Shown here: positions 47,501-53,714 of the stretch, piece by piece
Position numbering within the stretch: position 1 is the first letter of the stretch
Layout: each line of letters starts with the position of its first letter
NCBI GenBank assembly: GCA_020635495.1
Contig: JACJZQ010000005.1
Span: forward strand, 142,500-206,499
DNA length: 64,000 nt
Direction of reading: 5' to 3'
DNA from: Flavobacteriales bacterium
GTDB taxonomy: Bacteria; Bacteroidota; Bacteroidia; UBA10329
Notes under the pieces: model-generated
Databases searched by the model: none
Told to the model about the DNA's origin: nothing
Seen by the model: only the letters and a program-made list of their open reading frames with translations
Program-made: the position numbers and the translations under genes

Positions 47501-50137
47501 ACAGTCGGCATCGGTGGTGGCATCGAGTGCCCCTACCACGGGAGTAGGCTCTGAGATGGATATGGGCACCACATCACTGCAGTTGTTGGCATCGAGGATG
47601 GTGACGGTGTAGGAACCAGCGGCCAGCGCAGTGAACGTTCCAGAAACCTGAGGACCGCTACCGATATCGAAGGAGTAAGGAGGCGTTCCACCGGAGGCAG
47701 ATACAGTTGCCGAACCGGTGGCCGCTGCGTTACAGTCAGCATCTACCGTGGCATCCAAAGCCCCAACAACGGGAGTAGGTTCAGCGATGGTCACCGGAAC
47801 AGGGAATGTACAGTTGTTGGCATCCTGGGCGGTGATGGTGTACGATCCCGCGGTGAGCCCAGTGAACGTACCCGAAGCCCCGAACGTGACCCCATCGATG
47901 GCGTAGGAATATGGAGCTGTGGAACCGGAAGCTTCCACGGTCACGGCACCTGTAGCCGCGCCAAAGCAATCCGCATCGGTCTGGGAAGAGATGCTGGCCG
48001 TGAGCCCGCTGAGGTCAGCAATGGTCACCACCATGTCATCGGTGCAGTTGTTGGCATCGGTCACGGTGATGGTGTATGATCCCGCGGTGAGCGCAGTGAA
48101 CGTACCCGAGGCCTGTGGACCGCTACCGATGTCAAAGGAGTATGGCGTTGTTCCGCCTGTGGCCGATACGGTGAATGCCCCGTTGGCATTGCCACAGGTG
48201 GCATCGGTGACGGCATCTTGGCTGAGCACGAGAACAGCAGGTTCCGCGATCACGACCGGTACCGAGGTCGGGCAGTTGTTGGCATCGAGGATGTTGACGG
48301 TGTAGGAACCAGCGGCCAGAGCAGTGAACGTTCCGGAAACCTGAGGACCGCTACCGATATCGAAGGTATAAGGAGGTGTTCCACCGGAAGCACTTACAGT
48401 TGCCGAACCGGTGGCCGCTGCGTTACAGTCGGCATCGGTGGTGGCATCGAGTGCCCCTACCACGGGAGTCGGTTCTGAGATGGTAACTTGAAGATCAGCT
48501 GTGCACCCATTGAAAAGGTCCGTCACGATTACAGTGTAGTTTCCTGCACACAAACCAGTGGCGGTACTTGCTCCAGAAACACCATTCTCTGAATGAACAA
48601 CAGAGCCATTTGAGTCCTGAACCCAAGAATAGTTGTAAGGTCCAGTGCCATCCCCAATTACCGTAGCACTTCCAACACAGTCACTGCTACATGGATTATT
48701 GACAAGGTTTTGAAGTATGGGTTCAGGGCAGCAGGTTAAAATAGCATTGGTCACTACCGAAGGATCTGGACTACATGCTATACTGGTCCAATCCCCACTT
48801 TCACCATCAGCAGTTGTAGTCACATTAATGCCTAAATCCATACCATCAATCCCCGGTGGACAGTCGGTCGAAGTGATTGTCCAGCAAAATTCCCAACCAC
48901 CGGTAGCGTTATCACCGTAGTTGTCTCCTGGGTTGGTACCGCTATTATTGAAATCGTCATCTAATGCGCTTTCATAATAAAATCCAGGTGGAAATGTTCC
49001 GTTAGATGGTATTGAACTTGTAATAGGCGTATTGTACCATGACCATGTTCCCCAACCATCTTGTGACGCAGCTGGGACTGTAGATAAAGTGCTTTGGTCC
49101 CAGCCAGCACCAAATGACACTTGCACTCCATGTAACCAATTGATATTCTGCTGAACCCAAGTGTCTATCGTATAGCAGAAGGTTACTTCTGTACCGTTTT
49201 GGTAAAATCCATTGGTTGGGGGCGGGTCAACCGATACGCTTGCTTCAGTGAGACATATATCGCAGTTGAATTGGTTGGTAATTGATAGTTCAAAATCATC
49301 AACATCAGTTGGATCACCACCCGAAATTTGCAGGTAATAGGTATTTCCTGGAATAACCGGTTCAACAAGTAAGGAAGCTGATCCAGAACCATTTGCGCAG
49401 CCAATTCCCGCAAGACCTGCGCAATCTCCATCCCAAAGTCCAATGGACGGGTTGATCAAACCATTAACATCGATAACTACTGAATTCCCTTGAGGAACGA
49501 ATGTATACCAGACTTCAGGCACAAAAGTTGGCATGTCACCACCACCAGAACAGCTCAGCTGATATTGGTAAGGATTGGCCGCAGTTGCACCAATGTTACT
49601 GCCACACCAAGATTGTGCTGTTCCTGTTCCGTTAGGGCATGCGTTTGGTGCATTCAGGGTGCCCAAAGAACAAGCAGTTGCGCAGACGTCTGCCGCTGCT
49701 CCAGTACAAACGGGTCCACCTACACAACTTCCTGCCTGTGGTGTGCAACTGATATCCAATGTCATGCAACCTGCATTATTGGAGCAGGGATATTGATCAA
49801 CCAAAACGTTCAGAGAGCCGGTGTATGTAGCAATCCAAGTAATTGTCGACTGGAGCCCACAACCATCATCATTGTATCCGACCGAAGTTGCTCCGTTGTA
49901 CAACGTAAGTTGAGTGTCGAAGTCGGTATCACCACAGGTGGAAAATGTGTAAGTGTTTCCAGCTACGACATTGACTGAAACGTATTGACCTCCTTGAACG
50001 CAAGTGTTAGTAGTAGAACCTGGACATGAGGTTGGTGTAAGGTCGGTCAGAAATGAATTGTTGTTAGCGCATTGAGCCAGAACATTGGTAACAGACAATG
50101 CCCAGACGCATACAATATGTAGCAACCGATTTTTCAC
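38597..50137 (-). CDS. giant T9SS type B surface protein with SprB, Ig-like and PKD repeats
   Basis: A 3846-residue secreted protein. The signal peptide ends at NVLAQ. Two Cys-rich pre-peptidase-like beta domains and a further Cys-rich region occupy residues ~25-490. About 25 SprB-type repeats of ~77 residues follow (~490-2400); 20 of them lie in a near-identical five-fold array. Next come ten Ig-like repeats with the VDAGxDxxIC start (~2405-3165), seven PKD repeats (~3166-3755) and a gliding-motility-associated C-terminal domain (FYIPNSFTPNGDGINDFF, VYNRWGEEIFES, GTYVYRFEI), the type B T9SS sorting signal. The build is like SprB, the gliding adhesin of Flavobacterium, so a surface adhesin is likely, though gliding is not shown. 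The start is a GTG overlapping the upstream stop by four bases. Confidence 0.93.
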   Translation of the reverse strand: MKNRLLHIVCVWALSVTNVLAQCANNNSFLTDLTPTSCPGSTTNTCVQGGQYVSVNVVAGNTYTFSTCGDTDFDTQLTLYNGATSVGYNDDGCGLQSTITWIATYTGSLNVLVDQYPCSNNAGCMTLDISCTPQAGSCVGGPVCTGAAADVCATACSLGTLNAPNACPNGTGTAQSWCGSNIGATAANPYQYQLSCSGGGDMPTFVPEVWYTFVPQGNSVVIDVNGLINPSIGLWDGDCAGLAGIGCANGSGSASLLVEPVIPGNTYYLQISGGDPTDVDDFELSITNQFNCDICLTEASVSVDPPPTNGFYQNGTEVTFCYTIDTWVQQNINWLHGVQVSFGAGWDQSTLSTVPAASQDGWGTWSWYNTPITSSIPSNGTFPPGFYYESALDDDFNNSGTNPGDNYGDNATGGWEFCWTITSTDCPPGIDGMDLGINVTTTADGESGDWTSIACSPDPSVVTNAILTCCPEPILQNLVNNPCSSDCVGSATVIGDGTGPYNYSWVQDSNGSVVHSENGVSGASTATGLCAGNYTVIVTDLFNGCTADLQVTISEPTPVVGALDATTDADCNAAATGSATVSASGGTPPYTFDIGSGPQVSGTFTALAAGSYTVNILDANNCPTSVPVVIAEPAVLVLSQDAVTDATCGNANGAFTVSATGGTTPYSFDIGSGPQASGTFTALTAGSYTITVTDANNCTDDMVVTIADLSGLTASISSQTDADCFGAATGAVTVEASGSTAPYSYAIDGVTFGASGTFTGLTAGSYTITAQDANNCTFPVPVTIAEPTPVVGALDATVDADCNAAATGSATVSASGGTPPYSFDIGSGPQVSGTFTALAAGSYTVTILDANNCSDVVPISISEPTPVVGALDATTDADCNAAATGSATVSASGGTPPYTFDIGSGPQVSGTFTALAAGSYTVNILDANNCPTSVPVVIAEPAVLVLSQDAVTDATCGNANGAFTVSATGGTTPYSFDIGSGPQASGTFTALTAGSYTVTVTDANNCTDDIVVTIADLSGLTASITSQTDADCFGAATGSVTVEASGSTAPYSYAIDGVTFGASGTFTGLTAGSYTITAQDANNCTFPVPVTIAEPTPVVGALDATVDADCNAAATGSATVSASGGTPPYTFDIGSGPQVSGTFTALAAGSYTVTILDANNCSDVVTISISEPTPVVGALDATTDADCNAAATGSATVSASGGTPPYTFDIGSGPQVSGTFTALAAGSYTVNILDANNCPTSVPVVIAEPAVLVLSQDAVTDATCGNANGAFTVSATGGTTPYSFDIGSGPQASGTFTALTAGSYTVTVTDANNCTDDIVVTIADLSGLTASITSQTDADCFGAATGSVTVEASGSTAPYAFAIDGVTFGASGTFTGLSAGSYTITAQDANNCTFPVPVTIAEPTPVVGALDATVDADCNAAATGSATVSASGGTPPYTFDIGSGPQVSGTFTALAAGSYSVTILDANNCSDVVPISIAEPTPVVGALDATTDADCNAAATGSATVSASGGTPPYSFDIGSGPQVSGTFTALAAGSYTVNILDANNCPTSVPVVIAEPAVLVLSQDAVTDATCGNANGAFTVSATGGTTPYSFDIGSGPQASGTFTALTAGSYTITVTDANNCTDDMVVTIADLSGLTASISSQTDADCFGAATGAVTVEASGSTAPYSYAIDGVTFGASGTFTGLTAGSYTITAQDANNCTFPVPVTIAEPTPVVGALDATVDADCNAAATGSATVSASGGTPPYTFDIGSGPQVSGTFTALAAGSYTVTILDANNCSDVVTISISEPTPVVGALDATTDADCNAAATGSATVSASGGTPPYSFDIGSGPQASGTFTGLAAGSYTVNILDANNCPTSVPVVIAEPAVLVLSQDAVTDATCGNANGAFTVSATGGTTPYSFDIGSGPQASGTFTALTAGSYTVTVTDANNCTDDIVVTIADLSGLTASITSQTDADCFGAATGAVTVEASGSTAPYSYAIDGVTFGASGTFTGLSAGSYTITAQDANNCTFPVPVTIAEPTPVVGALDATVDADCNAAATGSATVSASGGTPPYTFDIGSGPQVSGTFTALAAGSYTVTILDANNCSDVVTISISEPTPVVGAIQSQTDPTCFGGSDGVFTISATGGTPNYSYTDGAGNQTNGTFAGYSAGTYTVDVTDANGCLNTVSIILNEPTEVIGTVDNQTDASCSGMADATVEVSAVGGTSPYTFDIGNGAQNSGSFATLTAGSYTIVVEDAVGCQNTIAVTLLEPISLTASIVNQTAVSCFGGTDGSVEIAAQDGTGPYSYDLGNGPQQSGTFSNLSAGNYSVTVADANGCSVQVVTDITEPTELAASIASQLDLTCFGSNDGQFEVGASGGTPPYTFDIGGGSQPTGVFDNLLPNTYTVAIEDANLCQITIDVTISEPAPLVIDAGNDVTICDGDVIGLSASGAVSYSWTPAQDLTDPNISNPDFDGSATTTLTVTGTDADGCIATDDVTVTVNPLPVVDAGADEVICTGFTVQLNASGAVSYEWGAATNLDDANIQSPTFSGTTTETLTVTGTDGNGCVNTDDVIVTVNDLPIVDAGPDLEICEGSTGQLQASGGVSYSWGPQNGLNNYAVSNPVFSGLNTTTYTVTSIDGNGCTASDQITITVNAILPVDAGPDTAICFGEMVQLAAMGAQSYEWSPATGLDNANVPDPVFSGTTTTTFTVVGTDANGCTNTDDITVSVNLLPSVDAGMDEALCVGGQVQLVATGALNYEWSPSIDLDNAQIANPVFSGTATALLTVVGTDQNGCSSTDDVNVTVNPLPVVDAGQDLAICSGFSIQLGATGATTYDWNPAVDLDNGSIANPTFSGLTTTTFTVTGTDGNGCINTDVVEVTVNNLPVADAGPDAEICDGESTQLNASGAVSFSWNPITGLDNPAIANPTFSGSTTTLFTVTVTDASGCESTDDVEVTVHDLPAVDAGIDEAICIGDQAQLSVSGATTYVWSPSTYLDNSTSDSPIFSGTSTTLFTVTGTDLNGCVNVDDVNITVNALPVVDAGTDEAICFGEDIQLAATGATDYVWTPSTDLTNGSISNPVFNGGNTTTLTVTGTDLNGCVNTDDVTITVNQLPAINAGPDQAICEGESAQLEAIGTGSFVWFPGGSLSSPTISNPVATPSATEEYVVHLTDAAGCLNTDTVTVTVMLNPTALILANAEACEAETISFESASLGNIVSTVWVLGDGNTESVSNFDHQYPTEGTYQVTLAVTTDEGCSDATSVSIEIHPNPIANYDFVNICLDAPASMQDQSIVSTGTIDQWEWDFGDGESSTLQNPQHTYPVEGTFTVELVVETNFGCTDTISSDIAVHPMPSSDFTVGNACADGLASVTDNSTITTGTIDQWMWVVDVTDTVYGQSPMLGSLPVGLYPVELTVTSDYGCENTSYADIEIYPLPVAMFTADSVCLGLPTQFTDLSTESINYPISSWEWTFDGGTSTDQNATNIYASFGSNYAQLIVTNTAGCDDTISTNDILVHPNPVADFSIESHFCEEDSVYFFDQSTVVQSTDDEIVDWQWTFATYGTRSDQSPTFVFDEFGAHEISLVVATNNGCFHADTQTIQINPLPNPVIAADQFEGCQILPVQFWSESTIEPGYYLDNWAWTFGDGTDTVFAQHPGHDFLGAEPGDTSTYYYDVSLTVTSADGCVATVTEPQLITVYANPTALYEANFYITDLNDPVFDFTDQSSENVVDWYWEFGDGDYTDEQNPSHTYADTGTYAVSLLVSTIHGCTASIRDFVVVNPVFTFYIPNSFTPNGDGINDFFFGQGMGYKEYHFSVYNRWGEEIFESHDDEYHWDGSFKGQQVQQGTYVYRFEIIDWQNHLHIYTDGVTLHR
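40649..42922 (-). repeat. ten divergent tandem Ig-like repeats in the giant gene
   Basis: Each unit is about 76 codons and opens with a VDAGxDxxIC block, then a Gln/Leu strand, SYxWxPxxxLDN, NPxFSGxTTTxFTVTGTDxNGC and TDDVxVTVN. Units differ clearly in DNA sequence, unlike the SprB array, so this part is older or not homogenised. Boundaries are approximate. Confidence 0.85.
43834..48453 (-). repeat. higher-order tandem array: five 924-bp units, each four SprB repeats
   Basis: The landmark CCCCTACCACGGGAGT recurs at 43834, 44758, 45682, 46606, 47530 and 48454, exactly 924 bases apart. Each unit encodes 308 residues, four 77-residue SprB repeats that differ from one another, while the same position in successive units is almost identical in DNA. 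The array is visibly richer in G+C than its flanks. It corresponds to residues ~562-2101 of the giant protein. The 924-bp period keeps the reading frame, so unit loss or gain would only change length. Confidence 0.97.
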
Positions 50138-50658
50138 TCCACCACATATTGATGAGGTCTGCTCATGATCACCTCTTGCTTCGATTCTGGCATCCGATCA
50201 AAATCTGCCTTACTAATAACGATGAGGTCTTTTCGTGGAAATCCATTTCCAATTTTTGCCAGTTTGGATGCTGGGTTGACTATGGACCTAACCCCGATAT
50301 TTCCGTTAGGAAATAACTTGAACATCAAAGTGAGTGAATTATTCACACTTTGTTGAGTTGTATACGACTCCAGCTTGATGTTGGGATTGCACTTTTGTAT
50401 TTCGGCAGCGGAGAGAAGTTTGACCTGCGTACCATCTTCAAATTCTATGATCCGATGGTTATGACGAAATCTGTAGATTTCAAATGAGGCTGAAGAAAGT
50501 GCCTCATCATAAAGCTCTGGACGTTCAGTTCCGCCCAGCAACTCATAGGTTGGACATTCATTGCCAAAGGCTACAAACTGAGCATGCAATTCCGAACATA
50601 TTCCAAGATAAAGAGTCAGGAACAGAATAATCCCAATGAAATTCGAAGAGCATTTCAT
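50134..50658 (-). CDS. secreted hypothetical protein coupled to the giant gene
   Basis: A 174-residue protein with a signal peptide (cleavage near ELHAQF). The mature part begins FVAFGNECPTYELLGGTERPELYDEAL, contains YRFRHNHRIIEFEDGTQVKLLSA and ends in ISKADFDRMPESKQEVIMSRPHQYVVE. I recognise no domain, and it has no T9SS sorting signal of its own. Its stop overlaps the GTG of the 3846-aa gene by four bases (GTGA), so the two are translated together. It may be a periplasmic or surface partner or chaperone of the giant; this is inference from linkage. Confidence 0.7.
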   Translation of the reverse strand: MKCSSNFIGIILFLTLYLGICSELHAQFVAFGNECPTYELLGGTERPELYDEALSSASFEIYRFRHNHRIIEFEDGTQVKLLSAAEIQKCNPNIKLESYTTQQSVNNSLTLMFKLFPNGNIGVRSIVNPASKLAKIGNGFPRKDLIVISKADFDRMPESKQEVIMSRPHQYVVE

Positions 50659-51042
50659 CTTAATGACTCATATAGTAGAAGCATTGAATCTCAATACTTT
50701 TCGGTTATAACGCAAAGGTTGAGAATGGCTGCTTTGAATTGGTTGATTTAGCTGGAATTACCTTACGTGAATAACGCAAAAAGGTATGGAATTTTCGCTG
50801 TAAGATTAATTAGACTGTCTTCAATTTTACACGGTTGAATTAGCATTGTACCTTCTTAAGTCCGAGTTAGATGGCTTCCGAGAAATTGGATGGGCGTCAA
50901 TTTCAGTCTTCCGAAGGTTAAGGTGTTCATCTGATAGATTCTCATCAGTATCAATCAACCTGATCAGGTAAAGAATGGTTAAACTGAATAAAGCCGACTT
51001 ATGCGTTTGACTGTGAGAGGAATTCAGTTTTATTCAAAGAAA
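50659..51042. other. intergenic region, no gene seen
   Basis: The region lies between the start of the giant-gene operon (leftward) and the tRNA-type terminator. It must contain the operon promoter; AACCTTTG on the minus strand (complement of 50713-50720) is one mismatch from the -7 box but has no good -33 partner. No supported frame or RNA gene is seen. Confidence 0.4.
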
Positions 51043-51073
51043 AACCCCTCTAAATCATTGATTTAAAGGGGTT
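51043..51073 (-). terminator. hairpin terminator of a former tRNA gene
   Basis: AACCCCT at 51043-51049 pairs with AGGGGTT at 51067-51073, and an inner TAAATCA/TGATTTA extends the stem with one mismatch. Minus-strand transcripts run into a short T-rich stretch. It lies about 20 bases past the tRNA 3' fragment, where a terminator would stand after an intact tRNA gene. Confidence 0.7.
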
Positions 51074-51094
51074 ATGGGTCAAAAATATTGAATT

Positions 51095-51112
51095 GCGGTC
51101 CGGACGGGACTC
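51095..51112 (-). other. displaced tRNA 3' end: probable island attachment site
   Basis: On the minus strand these 18 bases read GAGTCCCGTCCGGACCGC: the end of a T-loop, its 3' stem and the 3' acceptor strand, without the rest of the tRNA. The match is to the 3' end I recall for Bacteroidota tRNA-Asp(GTC). Integrases commonly target tRNA 3' ends and leave such a fragment at the far end of the inserted element. Confidence 0.65.
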
Positions 51113-51279
51113 TTTTCGTTTTTATAATATACTGAAAATCAGAATATTACGAATTTAAAATTGTCAATGTCCTACGAATAACCCACAGGTAATTTTGGTA
51201 ATCAAAGAGCGGAGCATATGCTGCTACCGTGAAAGTAATCACTACAACGAGAAATCGTAAACATCAACCCAACAAACCA

Positions 51280-51594
51280 ATGAAGGACTTAGGAAAGCAG
51301 TTGATTATTCTTGATAAAGAGGATTTGGCGGAAGTACTAGAATCGCTGATCCGCGAAACCATTTCTAGAGAGGTAGAAAAGATTGTATTTGAGGAAAGCA
51401 GCAGTCCGCTGCTAACTCGCGATGAAGTCGCGAAAATGCTAGACATTTCCTTGCCAACTCTCCTTCAATGGGAAAAAGATGGGGTTATTCCCAAACCGAA
51501 ACGGTTGGGTAAGAGGGTGTACTGGATAAGGCAGACGTTTATTGAATTTTTACATTCAACCCCATTACAGAATAGCATCAGGCCGCTTTTATAA
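51280..51594 (+). CDS. excisionase-like helix-turn-helix protein
   Basis: A 104-residue protein from the ATG at 51280 (a GTG at 51229 would add 17 residues). The N-terminal half is an acidic, probably helical segment (EDLAEVLESLIRETISREVEKIVFEE). The second half is a MerR/excisionase-type winged HTH of the HTH_17 kind: LLTRDEVAKMLDISLPTLLQWEKDGVIPKPKRLGKRVYWIRQTFIEFL. Such proteins set the direction of tyrosine-recombinase reactions or act as small regulators in Bacteroidota mobile elements. Lying 170 bases inside the presumed attachment site, it fits a recombination directionality factor. The partner integrase is not in the window. Confidence 0.8.
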   Translation: MKDLGKQLIILDKEDLAEVLESLIRETISREVEKIVFEESSSPLLTRDEVAKMLDISLPTLLQWEKDGVIPKPKRLGKRVYWIRQTFIEFLHSTPLQNSIRPLL

Positions 51595-52087
51595 GTACTC
51601 ATTGTCCATGGTGATAAGCGTCTTGAACTGCTTCGGGTAAATAGTTCTATTGTTTTGTCAAATATCATAAGTACGAAAAGCCCATCCAGAAACGAAAGAA
51701 CGGGCCTTCTCTATATACAACAGGCAAAAAACCGTGGATTGGCAAGCTCGTTGTTGTTTCTAATTTTAAACTCGGTTTAGAACGACCCCATTCGGGGCAA
51801 CAAGCTTGTATTGCTCTTGTTTAGGTCTATTAATATCATACATGTTCGACACATAATGTTCAACCCGTTTTCCACAAGTTGAGCTGACATTCATAACACA
51901 TATAACATGAATTGTCAACGAGGAACAAATGAAGGAACTTCTAATACCGAACTCAGCCAGTAGGAATATACGACTGTAAAATGAAATCGACTAGAAATGC
52001 AGTATAGCTCGCCAAAAAGCTGAACCGCTTAAAATTGGGGACAACCTTAATCAGATTCACCTCTGATTGTACTAGAACGCCAGACCA
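51595..52087. other. intergenic region, no gene seen
   Basis: The stretch is A+T-rich between the HTH gene and the end of the glycan operon. A bulged hairpin at 51677-51708 (AAGCCC with GGGCCTT) may terminate the HTH transcript, and a short CCCC-ATTC-GGGG hairpin sits near 51783-51797. The longest frames are under 40 codons. No tRNA is seen. Confidence 0.45.
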
Positions 52088-52750
52088 TCAGGTTACAGGA
52101 AAAGGCAGTATCATATTTGGCCCTCTCTTTTTTAATCTGTCCAGCGTTTGGTATACGAGCTTTTGATTGGCAATGTTGACATTATAAGAAACACCTCCAA
52201 TTTCTTTAAACACCTTACAAACATTTGGGTTATCCTCTAATAGATAGCACCCATAAATAGAAGGAACATTCTTATTGTGAATCACATCTTTAAAAACTTG
52301 ACCGCCATACTCGTTCTTAAAGTAACCGAGATCGTAGGAGTTTATAATCTCATCAAACAACAATTCAAGTTTTTGTTCGGGAACCGTAAATCTATTGAAG
52401 CAGTCCATATTTCCTGTAACTAGAACCAAATAATAATACTCACGAAGATGGGTCAGTCTTCGTTTAACGTGTGTCTGGATAGACATTTTTTTACAATCAG
52501 CGACAAAAACAGACCACAACCAATTATAGTCAATATTTAGCTTTTTTGATACGTACATAATTACTTGTTCGGAAGTCAAATCCCCTCTCATCCAATCCAT
52601 CAAATAATCACCTGACTCTTTAAAAAGCAATGACTCAATCGCTTCCCCAAGTTTTCTGTCATCTTCTGCCTTAGATGTGTGCAATGACAAAAAAAACTTA
52701 TCCGCTGAAACGGTGTCATGCCAATCCAAAAATAGAATTTTAGTTCTCAT
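52088..52750 (-). CDS. HAD-superfamily hydrolase-like protein
   Basis: A 220-residue protein from the ATG at 52750. HAD motif I reads LFLDWHDT: the nucleophile is D9, but the position of the usual acid/base Asp is His (D9-x-H11-x-T13). Motif II is LVTGN, a lysine lies in YFKNEYGG, and motif IV reads LLEDNPNVC (ED instead of DD). A helical cap occupies about residues 20-100. It overlaps the GT2 gene by 11 bases and is the last gene of the glycan operon. A sugar- or polyol-phosphate phosphatase is plausible, but the changed motif leaves activity open. Confidence 0.7.
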   Translation of the reverse strand: MRTKILFLDWHDTVSADKFFLSLHTSKAEDDRKLGEAIESLLFKESGDYLMDWMRGDLTSEQVIMYVSKKLNIDYNWLWSVFVADCKKMSIQTHVKRRLTHLREYYYLVLVTGNMDCFNRFTVPEQKLELLFDEIINSYDLGYFKNEYGGQVFKDVIHNKNVPSIYGCYLLEDNPNVCKVFKEIGGVSYNVNIANQKLVYQTLDRLKKRGPNMILPFPVT

Positions 52751-53714
52751 CAATACTTGAATCTAATACTTGCTTATAAACGACCTCGTTTCTTAGAAAA
52801 TCTTGCTTTTTCATTTCATCTGTTCGCGTATGAGACGGTTCTAAGTAATGGTAAACATCACTATTTAACAATGGAATCACTTGAGCCCCATCTGCAATCA
52901 TTTTTGCGGCAATACATGTGTCATCAAAAGTACAGTTTACTAATTGCTGTGGAACCCTTACGTGTCTAGCGCCCCAATTCCTATTGAATGACATAGCACA
53001 TGTTAAAACCATTTGCGGTAAAGTCCACTCACCTATTTTCCGAAAATGTCCGAAACTCTTGAAAAAATCACTCTGTTCAAGCAAGCGGAATTCCTGACCA
53101 ACCAGTGCTTTGTCCTCCTCTTTAATCACCCAATCATCCTTGAACCGCATGTAAATTCTATGATCGCCATTTGACGAATTTGGAACCCGGTTGGCAGTGG
53201 TAGATAATTGTGATTGGTAAACGTTCTCTCGAAAGCTTATAAGAATAACTGGAGGCTTTACATATTGGTGTACAAATTCGTGATTCTCAAGAAACGAGTC
53301 TATCAGAACAATATCAGAATCCACAAAACACAAAATGTCTTTCGTCGAGATACCGGCCCCTATTTCCCTTGCCTTACCCGCCCCAACATTCTTTGGCAGT
53401 CTCAAGTATTTTACGTCTAACGCCTCCTCATAATTGCGGACCGAATGATACAGTGCTTCCGGAGAAGCATCGTCAACCACAATAACTTCAATATCACCAC
53501 CTTTTTTAATGTAAGATTGTCGCTTAATCGAGTCCAGTGTATAGCAAAGAGTGTTCTTACTATTGAAACAAGGGATCACAATAGAAATAGAAAGAGTCGG
53601 AGTGCCTGAAAACCTGTCTTTCGATAAAAGTTGGTAACCTGAATTCTTCTCAAATAAATCGGCTATATCCGAATAGTCATTTGAAGTCTCTTTCAAACAA
53701 TCTGAAACCGTCAT
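52740..53714 (-). CDS. family 2 glycosyltransferase
   Basis: A 324-residue GT-A enzyme using an activated sugar. The N-terminal core reads LSISIVIPCFNSKNTLCYTLDSIKRQSY, then EVIVVDDASPE, KYLRLPKNVGAGKAREIG and the metal-binding DxD in CFVDSDIVL. An insertion with WTLPQMVLTCAMSFNRN precedes a C-terminal half with VPQQLVNCTFDDTCIAAKM, where the acidic pair may be the catalytic base. There are no membrane segments, so it acts at the cytoplasmic face. Its ATG shares one base with the stop of the preceding gene (TGATG). Donor and acceptor are unknown. Confidence 0.88.
   Translation of the reverse strand: MTVSDCLKETSNDYSDIADLFEKNSGYQLLSKDRFSGTPTLSISIVIPCFNSKNTLCYTLDSIKRQSYIKKGGDIEVIVVDDASPEALYHSVRNYEEALDVKYLRLPKNVGAGKAREIGAGISTKDILCFVDSDIVLIDSFLENHEFVHQYVKPPVILISFRENVYQSQLSTTANRVPNSSNGDHRIYMRFKDDWVIKEEDKALVGQEFRLLEQSDFFKSFGHFRKIGEWTLPQMVLTCAMSFNRNWGARHVRVPQQLVNCTFDDTCIAAKMIADGAQVIPLLNSDVYHYLEPSHTRTDEMKKQDFLRNEVVYKQVLDSSIDEN

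Noticed and set aside
43834..48453. Many open frames of 60-195 codons on the plus strand inside the SprB array (for example 45870-46457), repeated every 924 bases
   Set aside because: They are antisense shadows of a G+C-rich coding repeat. Their recurrence follows from the repeat itself, and they have no starts or signals of their own.
38597..50137. CRISPR-like or intergenic satellite interpretation of the 924-bp periodicity
   Set aside because: The repeats lie fully within one uninterrupted reading frame, and the unit length and content match SprB protein repeats.
51095..51112. An intact tRNA gene at this place
   Set aside because: Only the T-loop end and 3' acceptor strand are present. 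The anticodon arm, D arm and 5' acceptor strand are missing on both sides.
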